Source: Bifidobacterium [indicum] DSM 20214 = LMG 11587 (GTDB lineage Bacteria > Actinomycetota > Actinomycetes > Actinomycetales > Bifidobacteriaceae). From it: a stretch of 64,000 nucleotides of DNA. The notes beneath the pieces are model-generated. The model was given only the letters and a program-made list of their open reading frames with translations. It did no database searches and was not told the DNA's origin. Below, piece by piece: positions 36,480-45,667 of the stretch. Every line of letters starts with the position of its first letter. The stretch's first letter is position 1. The DNA is taken from assembly GCF_000706765.1 (NCBI RefSeq), contig NZ_CP006018.1, positions 682,001 to 746,000 of the forward strand, in the 5' to 3' direction. Both the position numbers and the translations under genes were made by a program.

Positions 36480-37655
36480 ATGGCACAGACAAACGAGAGT
36501 TCACTCCTCTTTGACCAGCCCGGTCCCAAGGGGCGTCGCGTCATTCGTATCGCCAATTTCGTCGCGGCGTTGGTTTTCGCGCTGATCATTGTCCTGATTC
36601 TGATGCGTCTGCACAATCCCCCGGGCGGGGAGAACCAGCTCAGTTGGGATCTATGGAAGCCGGCACTTGATTATGAGGCCTGGACGGACTTCTACCTGCC
36701 GGGCCTATGGCTGACACTCAAGGCCGCGGTCCTGGCAGTGATAGGCTCAGTCCTCTTCGGTTTCATCTTCGGCATAGGACGCCTCCTTCCCAGCGTCATC
36801 GTTCGAACGGTTTCCGGTTTCATCGTCGAGTTCTGCAGGGCCGTCCCCGTTCTGATGCTGATGATTTTCTTCTGGCGGTGGTTCGCCTTCTCCGGCATCG
36901 GCGAAGCCTCCTACTGGGCCGTTGTTCTGGGATTGATCCTCTACAACGGTTCTGTTGTGGCCGAGTTGATACGTTCCGGGGTGGGCAACCTGCCCAACGG
37001 ACAGCGTGAAGCCTCCCTGGCCCTCGGTCTGACCAGGACCCAGTCCCTGATGCAGATAGAGGTGCCCCAGTCGGTCTACGCCATGCTCCCTGCGGCCGTG
37101 ACCCAGCTGGTCGTGGTTCTTAAGGATACGGCCCTCGGTTCAATCATCATGTATACGGATCTGCTCCAGGAGTCTCGGCGGTTGGGGTCCATGTACTTCA
37201 ACATTCTCCAGACCCTGGTGGTTGCGGCCGTGGTCTACTTCTTCGTCTGCTTCCTCCTCTCGCATTTCGCGCGCTGGCTGCCCAGGAAGATGCAGGAACG
37301 GACGGCGGCCCCATCTGATTTTGTGGAGCCGGTGGCGCCCCTGGCCATCATGGATCCCTCGAATGTGAACCAGATCGCCGTGGCCAAGGAGGTCGACGAG
37401 GACAAGTACGGTGGCGCTCCCAGGCAGTACCATGAGCATCATCGGGGGTCCAACGCCTCCATCAAGCACTGGAAGAAGACCCGGTACATCCAGGGATACG
37501 ACCGTACCCAGCCGGATACCCTGGTCGAGCCCAGGAGCATGGAGATATCCGATTTCCTCAAGCCACCTATCCCGTATAAGGACAAGAGGAACAAGGGGAA
37601 GAAGAAGGGGCGCGGTTCCAATGGCGCCTCCGATTCGTCCAGCAGGAAATCCTGA
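36480..37655 (+). CDS. gluD: Amino-acid ABC transporter permease with long C-terminal tail (GluD-like)
   Basis: This 391-residue partner permease has transmembrane helices from residue 20 to about 270, with FCRAVPVLMLMIFFWRWF and the EAA loop REASLALGLTRTQSLMQIEVPQSV. The core ends near residue 270; a further 110 or more hydrophilic, Lys/Arg/Ser-rich residues follow and end in KGKKKGRGSNGASDSSSRKS. Relatives I know are about 270-300 residues, so this cytoplasmic tail is unusual. ATG 36480 lies 7 bases after GAGGAGGTG, which overlaps the gluC stop. A T-tailed hairpin follows. Confidence 0.86.
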   Translation: MAQTNESSLLFDQPGPKGRRVIRIANFVAALVFALIIVLILMRLHNPPGGENQLSWDLWKPALDYEAWTDFYLPGLWLTLKAAVLAVIGSVLFGFIFGIGRLLPSVIVRTVSGFIVEFCRAVPVLMLMIFFWRWFAFSGIGEASYWAVVLGLILYNGSVVAELIRSGVGNLPNGQREASLALGLTRTQSLMQIEVPQSVYAMLPAAVTQLVVVLKDTALGSIIMYTDLLQESRRLGSMYFNILQTLVVAAVVYFFVCFLLSHFARWLPRKMQERTAAPSDFVEPVAPLAIMDPSNVNQIAVAKEVDEDKYGGAPRQYHEHHRGSNASIKHWKKTRYIQGYDRTQPDTLVEPRSMEISDFLKPPIPYKDKRNKGKKKGRGSNGASDSSSRKS

Positions 37656-37680
37656 ACCTGATTCCTGTCAGTGAGCCTCC

Positions 37681-37716
37681 GCCCCTGCCTGATCGATGTT
37701 GGCAGGCGGGGGCTTT
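37681..37716 (+). terminator. Probable terminator after gluD
   Basis: An imperfect stem between GCCCCTGCC (37681-37689) and GGCAGGCGGGGGC (37701-37713) is followed by TTTT (37714-37717). One bulge and a mismatch weaken it. Confidence 0.55.
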
Positions 37717-37765
37717 TCCATGAGTCCGGCACCCTATGTGATTGCCGATGGATAGACTGGGAGTC

Positions 37766-40396
37766 ATGTCTTTGTCAGAACATGTGCAACCCACCTCATC
37801 CACACCGGGGGAGACCTCGTCCAAGGAGCAAACCGGGGACCCTCTTCTCCTCGGCGACATGGTGCCGGAGTGGGGAGAGCCGCGCAATCTGACGGATGAT
37901 GACATCTATGAGCGCTTCTTCCAATGGGTCGAATCCCGAGGCATCACCCCCTGGCCCCATCAGGAGGAGGCCGTCCTCTCTTTGGTGTCTGGGAATCATG
38001 TCATTCTTGCCACTCCGACAGGTTCAGGGAAATCGATGGTGGCTCTCGCCATGCACTACATCGCCCTCTGCACCGGGAGGCGGTCATACTACACGGCGCC
38101 CATCAAGGCTCTGGTCTCTGAAAAGTTCTTCGATCTGGTCAAGGTTCTGGGTCGTGACCGGGTGGGGATGATTACCGGTGACACCCATATCAATACGGAT
38201 GCGCCGGTGATATGCTGCACGGCGGAGATTCTTGCCAACCAGGCCCTGCGCGAGGGGCGTCATGCCGATATCGGCTGTGTGGCCATGGATGAATTCCACT
38301 ACTATGGTGACCCCGACAGGGGTTGGGCGTGGCAGGTGCCGCTCCTGACCCTCCCCGACACCCAGTTCCTGCTTATGTCAGCCACCCTGGGTGATGTCAG
38401 CCAAATCGCCGATGACCTGGAACGGAAGACAGGATCGGATGTGGACATCGTTTCGGATGCCCCACGACCTGTACCGCTGTCATACAGATACGTTGATACA
38501 CCCCTGCCGACAACGGTCGAATCCTTGCTGGAGAATCAGGACACTCCGGTCTACATCGTCCACTTTTCCCAGGATGCTGCCTTGGAGACCGCCCAGGCCC
38601 TGTCCAGTTCAGGGGTGTCGGACCGAAGGCAGCGTGATCGGGTCAAGGAGGCCATGGCCGGAACACGGTTCACGACGGCCTTCGGCAAGATACTGCAGCG
38701 GCTTCTCCGCACTGGCGTGGGAATCCACCATGCTGGCATGCTTCCCCGCTACCGCCGACTGGTTGAGCAGCTGGCCCAGGAGGGATTGCTCCCCGTCATC
38801 TGCGGTACGGACACCTTGGGAGTCGGCATCAATGTACCTATCCATACGGTCCTGCTGACAGGATTGACGAAGTTCGACGGGGCCAGGATGCGCAGGCTCC
38901 GGGCCAGGGAATTCCACCAGATAGCCGGGCGCGCGGGTCGGATGGGCTTCGATACCCAGGGCCTGGTCGTGGCCGAGGCGCCAGAGTACGAAATCGAAAA
39001 CGCCAAGGCTGTGGCCAAGGCAGGCAATGATCCCAAGAAGCTGAAACGAATCAAAAAGAAGAAGCCTCAGGAGGGTTTCGTCACTTGGGGCGAGGGCACC
39101 TTCGACAAGCTGATCCACGCCAGCCCCGAAACCCTGACACCACACCTGAAAATCACCCATGCCATGGTCCTGAACGAGGTGGCTCAGGGTGGTGATGCCC
39201 GCGCCAGGGTGGAAGACCTCATCGAGGACTCCCGTCAAACGCCCCAGCAGAAGGAGAACCTCCAGGAGAGAGCCGACGAGATATTCCAGACCCTGACCGA
39301 CACGGAGGTCATCGAAACGGAGCGGAACCCTGATGGTGGCCTTGACTACTACACCACCGTCGATCTGCCTGAGGACTTCGCTCTGGATCAGCCTCTTTCG
39401 CCATTTCTTCTGGCCGCCCTGGAACTGCTGGATCCCGATGATCCCTCGTACGATATGGATCTCATTTCCATGGTTGAGGCCACCTTGGAGGATCCCAGGC
39501 AGATACTCAAGGCCCAGCAGCGACAGGCCAGGGATGTGGCAATTCAGGAGATGAAAGAGGAGGGGCTTGAATATGAGGATCGGATGGAACGGCTCCAGGA
39601 GGTGACCTACCCCATGCCGATGGGGGATATGCTGGCAGAGGCCTTTGACCGCTATCGCAGGGACGTGCCTTGGGCCAACGACTATGAGATTCACCCCAAG
39701 TCCGTCCTGCGCGACATGGTTGAGACGGCCTCGGACTTCAACGGGTACATATCTCGCTATGGCATATCCCGGTCGGAGGGGACCCTCCTGCGCTACCTTT
39801 CTGATGCCTACAGGGCCTTGGACAGGACGGTTCCCGAAGAGTACTTGGACGAGCGCCTGGAGGATATCGTCTCCTGGCTTGGGCTGATTGTCCGATCGGT
39901 CGATTCCAGCCTGGTCGATGAGTGGGAGGCCGCAGGACGTACGGACTCTGACCAGGGGAGCGGTCTGGACGCAGCCCCGCCCAGCCAGGACGACCAGGTG
40001 GTCGGGGACCGGCGAGGGCTGACGGTTCTGGTCCGTAACGCCATGTTCCAGCGGGTGGAACTGGTCGCCAACGACAGACCCGAGCGTCTGGCCGAGTTGG
40101 ACTCCGACTGGGGTTACGGCTTGCGGGCTTGGCAGGACAAGCTGGATGACCTCTATGAGGCCCATGATGAGATACGGACGGATGCCCAGGCCCGGTCCAC
40201 CGACTACTTCAGCATTGACGAGCAGGGGGAATCCAGGAATCACACCTGGAAGGTCCGCCAGATCTTCGATGACGTGGAGGGAGACCACGACTGGGGGATT
40301 GCCGGCATCGTAGACCTGGATGCCACCCAGGAAAGCGGTCAGGTGGTATTCGGCGGCTATAGGGTCGGGCCCATCGAAGAACTCATGGCCCTCTGA
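37766..40396 (+). CDS. Ski2-like DEAD/DEAH-box RNA helicase with DUF3516 C-terminal domain
   Basis: This 876-residue superfamily-2 helicase has Walker A LATPTGSGKSM (about residue 85), motif Ia YYTAPIKALVSEKFF, a DExH-type Walker B MDEFHYYGDPDRGWAWQ (about 175), motif III LLMSATLGD, and motif VI REFHQIAGRAGRMGFDTQG. The C-terminal half is all-helical with long charged stretches and matches DUF3516, an actinobacterial partner of such helicases. RNA processing or decay is the likely role. I chose ATG 37766, preceded by GGGAG; TTG 37742 and ATG 37748 are upstream alternatives. It is flanked by terminators and so probably monocistronic. Confidence 0.85.
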   Translation: MSLSEHVQPTSSTPGETSSKEQTGDPLLLGDMVPEWGEPRNLTDDDIYERFFQWVESRGITPWPHQEEAVLSLVSGNHVILATPTGSGKSMVALAMHYIALCTGRRSYYTAPIKALVSEKFFDLVKVLGRDRVGMITGDTHINTDAPVICCTAEILANQALREGRHADIGCVAMDEFHYYGDPDRGWAWQVPLLTLPDTQFLLMSATLGDVSQIADDLERKTGSDVDIVSDAPRPVPLSYRYVDTPLPTTVESLLENQDTPVYIVHFSQDAALETAQALSSSGVSDRRQRDRVKEAMAGTRFTTAFGKILQRLLRTGVGIHHAGMLPRYRRLVEQLAQEGLLPVICGTDTLGVGINVPIHTVLLTGLTKFDGARMRRLRAREFHQIAGRAGRMGFDTQGLVVAEAPEYEIENAKAVAKAGNDPKKLKRIKKKKPQEGFVTWGEGTFDKLIHASPETLTPHLKITHAMVLNEVAQGGDARARVEDLIEDSRQTPQQKENLQERADEIFQTLTDTEVIETERNPDGGLDYYTTVDLPEDFALDQPLSPFLLAALELLDPDDPSYDMDLISMVEATLEDPRQILKAQQRQARDVAIQEMKEEGLEYEDRMERLQEVTYPMPMGDMLAEAFDRYRRDVPWANDYEIHPKSVLRDMVETASDFNGYISRYGISRSEGTLLRYLSDAYRALDRTVPEEYLDERLEDIVSWLGLIVRSVDSSLVDEWEAAGRTDSDQGSGLDAAPPSQDDQVVGDRRGLTVLVRNAMFQRVELVANDRPERLAELDSDWGYGLRAWQDKLDDLYEAHDEIRTDAQARSTDYFSIDEQGESRNHTWKVRQIFDDVEGDHDWGIAGIVDLDATQESGQVVFGGYRVGPIEELMAL

Positions 40397-40479
40397 CCCG
40401 GACGGTTCAAGTGGCATCCCTGCATGGAGTGAACCGGTGTTCGGGCCGTCACATGTGCAGGCCCTCCTACTGGAAAACC

Positions 40480-40528
40480 AGGGAGGCCCCTGCTTCGGTT
40501 TCTGCAACCCGAAGCAGGGGCCTCCCTG
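40480..40528. terminator. Very strong bidirectional terminator hairpin
   Basis: A perfect 20-base-pair stem (40480-40499 with 40509-40528) closes a 9-base loop. It lies between two convergent genes, the helicase and the ABC ATPase. No long T tract follows, but the stem is the longest in the window. Confidence 0.75.
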
Positions 40529-40611
40529 TCCATGTGTCCGGTCTGGTGTTCGTCAGGGCTTGGCACGGTTCTCGGACGAACGCCAGAGGCTGTGAATGAG
40601 GTGTTTTGTCA

Positions 40612-41454
40612 TCAGAGCACTTTGGAGAGGAAGGACTGAAGCCTGGGGCTCTGGGGGTTCCCGAAAATCTGTTCGGGCGTTCCCTCCTCCTCGATCACTC
40701 CTGCGTCAGTGAAGATGACCCGGGATGAGACCTCCCTGGCGAATCCCATCTCATGGGTGACCAGGAGCATGGTCATGCCGCCCTCGGCCAGGGATCTGAT
40801 GACTTCCAGCACGTCGCCCACCATTTCAGGGTCCAGTGCTGATGTGGCTTCATCGAAGAGCATGACGGCAGGATTCATGGCCAGGGCACGAGCGATGGCG
40901 ACGCGCTGCTGCTGCCCGCCCGAAAGGTCGGTGGGGCGCGTATCGGCCTTCTCCTTGAGTCCCACAATCTCCAGGAGGTCCAGCGCCTGCTGGTAGGCGT
41001 CCTCCTTGGGGGTCTTGTGAATCATGCGAGGTGCCAGCATGATGTTCTCCGCCACGCTCATGTTGGGGAAGAGGTTGAAATGTTGGAAGACCATGCCCAC
41101 ATGCTCGCGGACCTTGTCGATGTTGGTCTTGGGGTCGGATAGATCCATGCCGTAGACGGTGACCGATCCGGAGCTGGGCATTTCCAGGGCGTTGACGCAC
41201 CTCAGAAGGGTGGACTTGCCGGCACCGGAGGGGCCGATGATCGAAATGACCTCGCCCGACTTCACCTCCATGTCGATTCCCTTGAGCACCTCGGTATTCC
41301 CGTAGCGCTTGTGAAGGTCCTTGATTCTGACGGCTACTCCGGTATTTCCCTGCTTGTCGCTCTGCTGGGTCTGACGGATTCGCCGGGTCAGCCGGCTGGT
41401 GTCCATGTCGGAATCCTCAAGCCCGCCAATGGCCTGGTTCAGTGCCTGATTCAT
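40612..41454 (-). CDS. Amino-acid ABC transporter ATP-binding protein (GlnQ-like)
   Basis: This 280-residue ATPase has Walker [11 protein letters not shown]-loop [15 protein letters not shown], signature LSGGQQQRV, Walker [15 protein letters not shown] (Ala in place of the usual Pro of DEPTS) and [12 protein letters not shown] 40-residue polar lead precedes the core [11 protein letters not shown]. Its ATG overlaps the TGA of the fused binding protein-permease by 4 bases (ATGA), so the two are translationally coupled. Together they form a complete GlnPQ-type importer of polar amino acids, distinct from the glu system 3 kb away. Confidence 0.88.
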   Translation of the reverse strand: MNQALNQAIGGLEDSDMDTSRLTRRIRQTQQSDKQGNTGVAVRIKDLHKRYGNTEVLKGIDMEVKSGEVISIIGPSGAGKSTLLRCVNALEMPSSGSVTVYGMDLSDPKTNIDKVREHVGMVFQHFNLFPNMSVAENIMLAPRMIHKTPKEDAYQQALDLLEIVGLKEKADTRPTDLSGGQQQRVAIARALAMNPAVMLFDEATSALDPEMVGDVLEVIRSLAEGGMTMLLVTHEMGFAREVSSRVIFTDAGVIEEEGTPEQIFGNPQSPRLQSFLSKVL

Positions 41455-42959
41455 CGGTTCATCCTCCTATCAAGGATATTGGCCAGCCATGTCAACAGGG
41501 TTATGGCCACGAAGTAGATGATGCCCACCATGAAGAGGGTCTCGGTAACGCGGAAGTTGGCCGCGTATATCTGCTGGGCCTGGTAGAGCAGCTCGCCGAA
41601 CCCGATGGCCAGGAGGAGCGAGGAGTCCTTCAGCATGATCACCAGCTGGTTGATGATGGACGGGGTGGCGATGCGAACAGCCTGGGGAAGGATGACCCTG
41701 CGAAGGGCCATGCGCCGGGTGAGACCCAGGGACCGAGCCCCCTCCATTTGTCCGGTATCGACCGACTGGATGGCTCCTCGGACGATTTCCACCAGGTAGG
41801 CACCGGAATTCAGGGCAAGGGTCAGGGCACCGGCAAGCCAGATGCTGATTTTATGGCCAATCAGCTGGGGAACACCCAGGTAGAAGAAGAAGGCCCAGAC
41901 CAGGACGGGCGTACCCCGGAAAATCGCCACATAGATCCGTGCTATCCAGGAGAGGATCTTGTTGGGGCTGATTCGCCACAGGCCCAGAACAACGCCGATC
42001 AGGAGGGCGATGACGAAGGCCATGGCCGTAATCAGCAGGGTGTTTTTCAGGCCGAGCATCAGGGAGGGGAAGGACTGGCGGACCAGGCCGAAGAAGCTGA
42101 GTTTAGGTGCTGCGGCTTTCTTTCCGGAGCCGCTCTGACCCAGGTACTGCTTGAGGAGCTTGTCATAGCTGCCGTCGGTCTTCATCTTGGCCAGACCCTC
42201 ATTGAAGGCGGCCACGAAGTCCTGGTTCTCACCCTTGTTGACGGCCACTCCGTATGAACCGCCCGGTACCTTTTCGGTAACGGTCTTGAGCCCGTTGCCC
42301 TGGGTTATGCCATAGGCCAGGACGGGGTAATCATCCACGACGGCCTGGGCGTTGCCCGACTTGACCATTTCGTACATGGTGGAAGACTGATCGACTGCCT
42401 TGATCGAGTAGCCGTACTTGTCTGCATTACGCTTGGCGAAGGCTTCGCCCTCGCTGCCGGTCTTGACAGCGACAACCGCGCCCTTGAGGTCCTTGTATCC
42501 CTTGATCTCGTCGTTGCTCTTGGCAATGGCCATCTGTACGCCAGAATCGAAGTAGGGGTCCGTGAAATCATAGACCTGCTTGCGTTCCTCGGTAATGGTC
42601 ATGCCGGCGATGACGGCGTCAGCCTGCTTGGAGGTCAGGGCTTGGAGGGCGGCATTGAAGCCCAGGGACTGGATTTCAACCTTGAACCCCTCCCGTTCGG
42701 CAATCTGCCGGATCAGGTCCATGTCGATACCGACCAGTTCGCCTGTGGTGTCGCGGAACTCGAAGGGGGCGAACGTGGTGTCCGTGGCGATTCTGAAGGT
42801 CTTCCCCTCGACCGCCTGAGAGACGGTGGACGCCTCTGCCGTCTCCCCGGTCGTCACCAGGGTTCCTGTCAGGGTGGCGGCACCCAACAGCAGCGACAGG
42901 AGGATCGCAACCCACCTGGGCAGGTTCAGGCTCCTGCCTTGATTATTCCTCAGAGGCAT
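41451..42959 (-). CDS. Fused substrate-binding protein/permease of a polar amino-acid ABC transporter
   Basis: This 502-residue polypeptide has a signal or anchor segment ([20 protein letters not shown]), a binding-protein type 2 domain ([16 protein letters not shown] ... [15 protein letters not shown] ... [27 protein letters not shown], about residues 50-280), a Gly/Lys/Ala linker, and a permease domain from about 295 with [13 protein letters not shown] and the EAA loop [23 protein letters not shown]. This is the GlnP architecture of Gram-positive GlnPQ. ATG 42959 has AGGAAGGG about 9 bases upstream; ATG 42968 abuts that site and is less likely. Glutamine, asparagine or glutamate is the probable substrate. 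Confidence 0.9.
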   Translation of the reverse strand: MPLRNNQGRSLNLPRWVAILLSLLLGAATLTGTLVTTGETAEASTVSQAVEGKTFRIATDTTFAPFEFRDTTGELVGIDMDLIRQIAEREGFKVEIQSLGFNAALQALTSKQADAVIAGMTITEERKQVYDFTDPYFDSGVQMAIAKSNDEIKGYKDLKGAVVAVKTGSEGEAFAKRNADKYGYSIKAVDQSSTMYEMVKSGNAQAVVDDYPVLAYGITQGNGLKTVTEKVPGGSYGVAVNKGENQDFVAAFNEGLAKMKTDGSYDKLLKQYLGQSGSGKKAAAPKLSFFGLVRQSFPSLMLGLKNTLLITAMAFVIALLIGVVLGLWRISPNKILSWIARIYVAIFRGTPVLVWAFFFYLGVPQLIGHKISIWLAGALTLALNSGAYLVEIVRGAIQSVDTGQMEGARSLGLTRRMALRRVILPQAVRIATPSIINQLVIMLKDSSLLLAIGFGELLYQAQQIYAANFRVTETLFMVGIIYFVAITLLTWLANILDRRMNR

Positions 42960-43289
42960 CACGTGCATCCCTTCCTGACTGTACTGTGCCCCACAGGGGG
43001 CATGGATATGAAACGTGCGTTTCAAGACGTGCTGTACCGAATGGTACGCCCGGTAGGGGTGTCCGGGCTTGGCACGAGCTACATCAAGGCATATCTGTTC
43101 TGTTCACGCCTGTGAAGTAGAGCAATACTCTACTCGTCGATGGTTACGAACCGTTTAATTCGCGTATGGCGATACGATTTGCCATCGCTGCGGTCGGTCT
43201 CAGGCGCGCCTTGCCTGCCTGAGGTACCACCTATGCTGGAAGTAGCATCAGAGCAAACGAATCAGGTAAGCGTATGAGAGAGGTGCACC
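42960..43289. promoter_or_regulatory. Divergent control region with clustered dyads between the fused transporter gene and rarA
   Basis: This 330-base gap has no gene. It holds several dyads: TGAAACG-TG-CGTTTCA (43009-43024), GTACC-GAAT-GGTAC (43034-43047) directly abutting GCCCGG-N9-CCGGGC (43048-43068), TTCAC-GCCT-GTGAA (43103-43116) abutting GTAGAG-CAATA-CTCTAC (43117-43133), and CTCAGGC/GCCTGAG (43199-43223). On the minus strand TTCACA (43111-43116) and GGCATA read as TATGCC (43088-43093) are 17 bases apart, a candidate promoter for the transporter; its -35 overlaps the fourth dyad. The first three dyads would then be in the leader RNA. On the plus strand TATGCT at 43233-43238 may serve rarA. 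Confidence 0.45.
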
Positions 43290-44681
43290 ATGGTTGATGA
43301 TCTGTTTCAGGCGGCAGATCCTCCGCAGGATCACACCCTGCCCCTGGCTGTACGGATGCGTCCGACCAGACTTGACCAGGTGCTGGGCCAGGACAAGGTC
43401 ATCGCCCCCGGCACACCTCTGGAACGTCTGGCCCGGGCTGATCCGGCCAATAAGCTGACTGCACCCAGCTCAATCATTCTCTTCGGTCCTCCCGGGGTCG
43501 GCAAGACCACCCTGGCATACATCGTGGCTGGTCAGTCCGGCAGGCATTTCGAAGAACTCTCCGCTGTCACATCCGGAGTCAGGGAGGTTCGTGACGTCAT
43601 TGCCCGGGCCCACGAGCGACTCGTCACCAGTGGCCAGGAGACGGTCCTCTTCATCGATGAGGTCCATCGATTCTCCAAGTCCCAGCAGGATGCCTTGCTG
43701 CCGAGTGTTGAGAACCGGGATGTGACCCTGATTGCCGCCACGACAGAGAATCCCAGTTTTTCCGTCATTGCGCCCCTGCTGTCACGTTCCGTGGTTGTCA
43801 AGTTGGAGGCCCTTGATGTGGAGGATGTCAAAACCCTGATCGAGCGAGCCCTGAAGGATGAGCGAGGACTCAAGAACCAGGTTCGCATGGATCCTGCGGC
43901 CCTGGATCAGATTGTCCGCTTCGCCGGGGGAGACGCCCGTCGATCGCTGACCATTCTGGAGGCGGCGGCCGGGGCTGTGACTCAGGACGGCCCCAGGGCG
44001 AAGGGGGCGAGGCGCCCCATTATCACCGCCGACGTGGTCTCCTCGGTGATGGATGTGGCCACGGTCCGGTACGACAAAAAGGGTGATGACCATTACGACG
44101 TGGCTTCGGCCTTCATCAAGTCCATGCGAGGGTCTGATGTGGATGCCTCCCTGCACTATCTGGCCAGGATGCTGAGGGCGGGGGAGGATCCCCGTTTCAT
44201 TGCCCGGCGGATTATGATCGCCTCGGCCGAGGAGGTCGGTATGGCCTCTCCCGAGGTGCTTCAGGTAACGGTGGCGGCGGCCCAGGCCGTAGCCATGGTG
44301 GGGATGCCCGAGGCCCGGCTGATTTTGGCTGAGGCGGTCGTTGCGGTCGCGACGGCCCCGAAATCAAACGCCACCTATATGGCCATCAACGATGCGCTTG
44401 CCGATGTTGATGCCGGCAGGACCGGTCCGGTTCCCCTGCACTTGCGCAATGCACCCACCAAACTGATGAAGCAGTTGGGCAACCACGAGGGTTACCAGTA
44501 CGCCCATGATGCTCCGGGTGCCGTGGCGCCACAGCAGTATATGCCGGACGATCTGGTAGGTCGTCGTTATTACCAGCCCAAGGACCGCGGGTATGAACAC
44601 CAGCTTGGGCCTCGGCTGGAGGCCATCAGGAGGATACTGGATCAGGCTGATGGCTCACAGAGCGGGTCCGGTGACAGATAA
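43290..44681 (+). CDS. rarA: Replication-associated recombination protein RarA (MgsA), AAA+ ATPase
   Basis: This 463-residue AAA+ ATPase of the clamp-loader-like RarA/WRNIP1 family acts at stalled replication forks. Walker A is LFGPPGVGKTT (about residue 65), Walker B FIDEVHRFSKSQQDALLP (about 127), sensor 1 IAATTENPSFSVIAPLLSRS. The C-terminal tetramerisation domain carries DVASAFIKSMRGSDVDASLHYLARMLRAGEDPRFIARR and the EARLILAEAVVAVATAPKSN block. GAGAGAGGTG precedes the ATG. It is divergent from the fused amino-acid transporter and converges with the broken marR. Confidence 0.94.
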   Translation: MVDDLFQAADPPQDHTLPLAVRMRPTRLDQVLGQDKVIAPGTPLERLARADPANKLTAPSSIILFGPPGVGKTTLAYIVAGQSGRHFEELSAVTSGVREVRDVIARAHERLVTSGQETVLFIDEVHRFSKSQQDALLPSVENRDVTLIAATTENPSFSVIAPLLSRSVVVKLEALDVEDVKTLIERALKDERGLKNQVRMDPAALDQIVRFAGGDARRSLTILEAAAGAVTQDGPRAKGARRPIITADVVSSVMDVATVRYDKKGDDHYDVASAFIKSMRGSDVDASLHYLARMLRAGEDPRFIARRIMIASAEEVGMASPEVLQVTVAAAQAVAMVGMPEARLILAEAVVAVATAPKSNATYMAINDALADVDAGRTGPVPLHLRNAPTKLMKQLGNHEGYQYAHDAPGAVAPQQYMPDDLVGRRYYQPKDRGYEHQLGPRLEAIRRILDQADGSQSGSGDR

Positions 44682-44727
44682 GTCGTGATGGATTTGCCTG
44701 CGAATCGAGGATGGGTGATCGCTGCCT

Positions 44728-44753
44728 AGGCAACCTGTTCTTCCTGGTTGCTT
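44728..44753 (+). terminator. Probable terminator after rarA
   Basis: AGGCAACC (44728-44735) pairs with GGTTGCTT (44746-44753, one G-T pair) around a 10-base loop, followed by TCTCT. The rest of 44682-44884 shows nothing I can support. Confidence 0.45.
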
Positions 44754-44884
44754 TCTCTGGCTGGGAGAACGGCATCGATGCCGGGTGAGAGTCCTTGTAT
44801 CAGGTGACCTCTGCGGCAGATAAGGGGCAAGACTGTGCCCGGACACAAAGAAGGAGCACAGCCTTTTCCGTGGTTCGGTGGCCC

Positions 44885-45327
44885 TCACGCATCGGCCGTG
44901 AGGAGTCGGTTGTAAACGCAACGCAACTCCTTATAGAAGCCCTCGGGATCGATCTGAGGATTCTCATCGAAGAGCTCTGCCCACCAACCGTTGATTGCCT
45001 TGATCCTGTCCTGGGCGATATCGGAGCCTTTTCCGGTCAAGGTGATGACATATTCACCCTACGGTCGGAGGGGTTCTGTTCACGGCTCACCAGGCCCTGC
45101 TCAATCAAGGCCTTCAGGTCACGAGCCAGAAGGCTGGGGTCGACGCAGAGATCACGGGCGATCTGCCGCTGACTCAGTCCCGGGTGGTCATAGAGGTGTA
45201 TGATCAGGTCGTTTTGCGTGCCCCTGATTCCGTTGCTCTTGATGTACCTGTTGATGTTGTTTCTTGAGTGCCGGTAAATGCCGGCAATGCAGCCACTGAG
45301 GTTGTGGTATTGCTTCTTCCTGAGCAT
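44885..45327 (-). pseudogene. MarR-family regulator interrupted by a frameshift
   Basis: Read from ATG 45327, the frame gives 96 residues of a MarR winged helix (NDLIIHLYDHPGLSQRQIARDL, LLARDLKALIEQGLVSREQNPSDRR) and then stops after a few unrelated residues. The next frame carries on the family immediately: GEYVITLTGKGSDIAQDRIKAINGWWAELF through to RLLTADA and a TGA at 44885-44887. One extra base near 45054-45059, for example a fourth G in the GGG after the second Arg codon, would restore a normal protein of about 147 residues. So this is a recent frameshift, a sequencing error, or a switch. An 11-base G tract lies 36 bases upstream of the start on its coding strand. Confidence 0.8.
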
Positions 45328-45667
45328 GGTTCAGTTGCCTTTCCCTAACCGATACGAACATGCCCCCCCCCCCTCATGGGTATCATGCTGCCTTTCGTCT
45401 ACTGCCGATGTTCCGACATGGCCAACCCCCCTGTTTTCCATGGCAAAACCGACAGAATAGCGACAATAGTACATACCGTGGAGTCTCGATGACAATAATC
45501 AAGTGATTGGCAAGTAATCTGACGAGCCCTACCGGAGATGTCAGGACTCGATTACCGGTGGACGTGCGGATTGCCAGGTCTGGGTTCAAGGGGAAAGATA
45601 CCCTCGCTCCTGTCATTACTGCACGCTAGGGTTCACTTCGTTCTGAGCCCTGGTCAGGAAGGTTGGT
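45328..45667. promoter_or_regulatory. Divergent intergenic region between marR and the HAD phosphatase gene
   Basis: These 340 bases hold no gene I can support. They contain the C11 tract (listed separately), a second C6 run at 45425-45430, and a dyad GTTTT-N7-AAAAC centred on CCATGG (45433-45449), a size and symmetry seen in MarR operators. The region is AT-richer than its surroundings. Confidence 0.4.
45363..45373. repeat. Homopolymer tract C11 (G11 on the marR coding strand)
   Basis: Eleven consecutive C residues lie 36-46 bases upstream of the marR ATG. It is the longest homopolymer I noticed in the window. Tracts of this length slip during replication and can vary between cells. Its position is just upstream of TATCGG, a weak -10-like sequence on the minus strand, so changes in length could alter promoter spacing. 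It does not lie in an open frame that joins marR: in the present length a short frame passes through it and stops one codon before the marR ATG. Confidence 0.85.

Noticed and set aside
38609-40507. 632-codon minus-strand frame opposite the helicase
   Set aside because: Antisense shadow that even crosses the strong terminator hairpin; no start signals or domains.
45363-45441. G11 tract as a translational switch that fuses an upstream frame to marR
   Set aside because: The frame starting at 45441 stops one codon before the marR ATG in the present length, and tract lengths of 10 or 12 put the reading out of marR frame or into a stop, so no length joins them.
45383-45616. 77-codon minus-strand frame upstream of marR
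   Set aside because: No ribosome-binding site, no family resemblance, mixed composition; it lies in the AT-richer control region.
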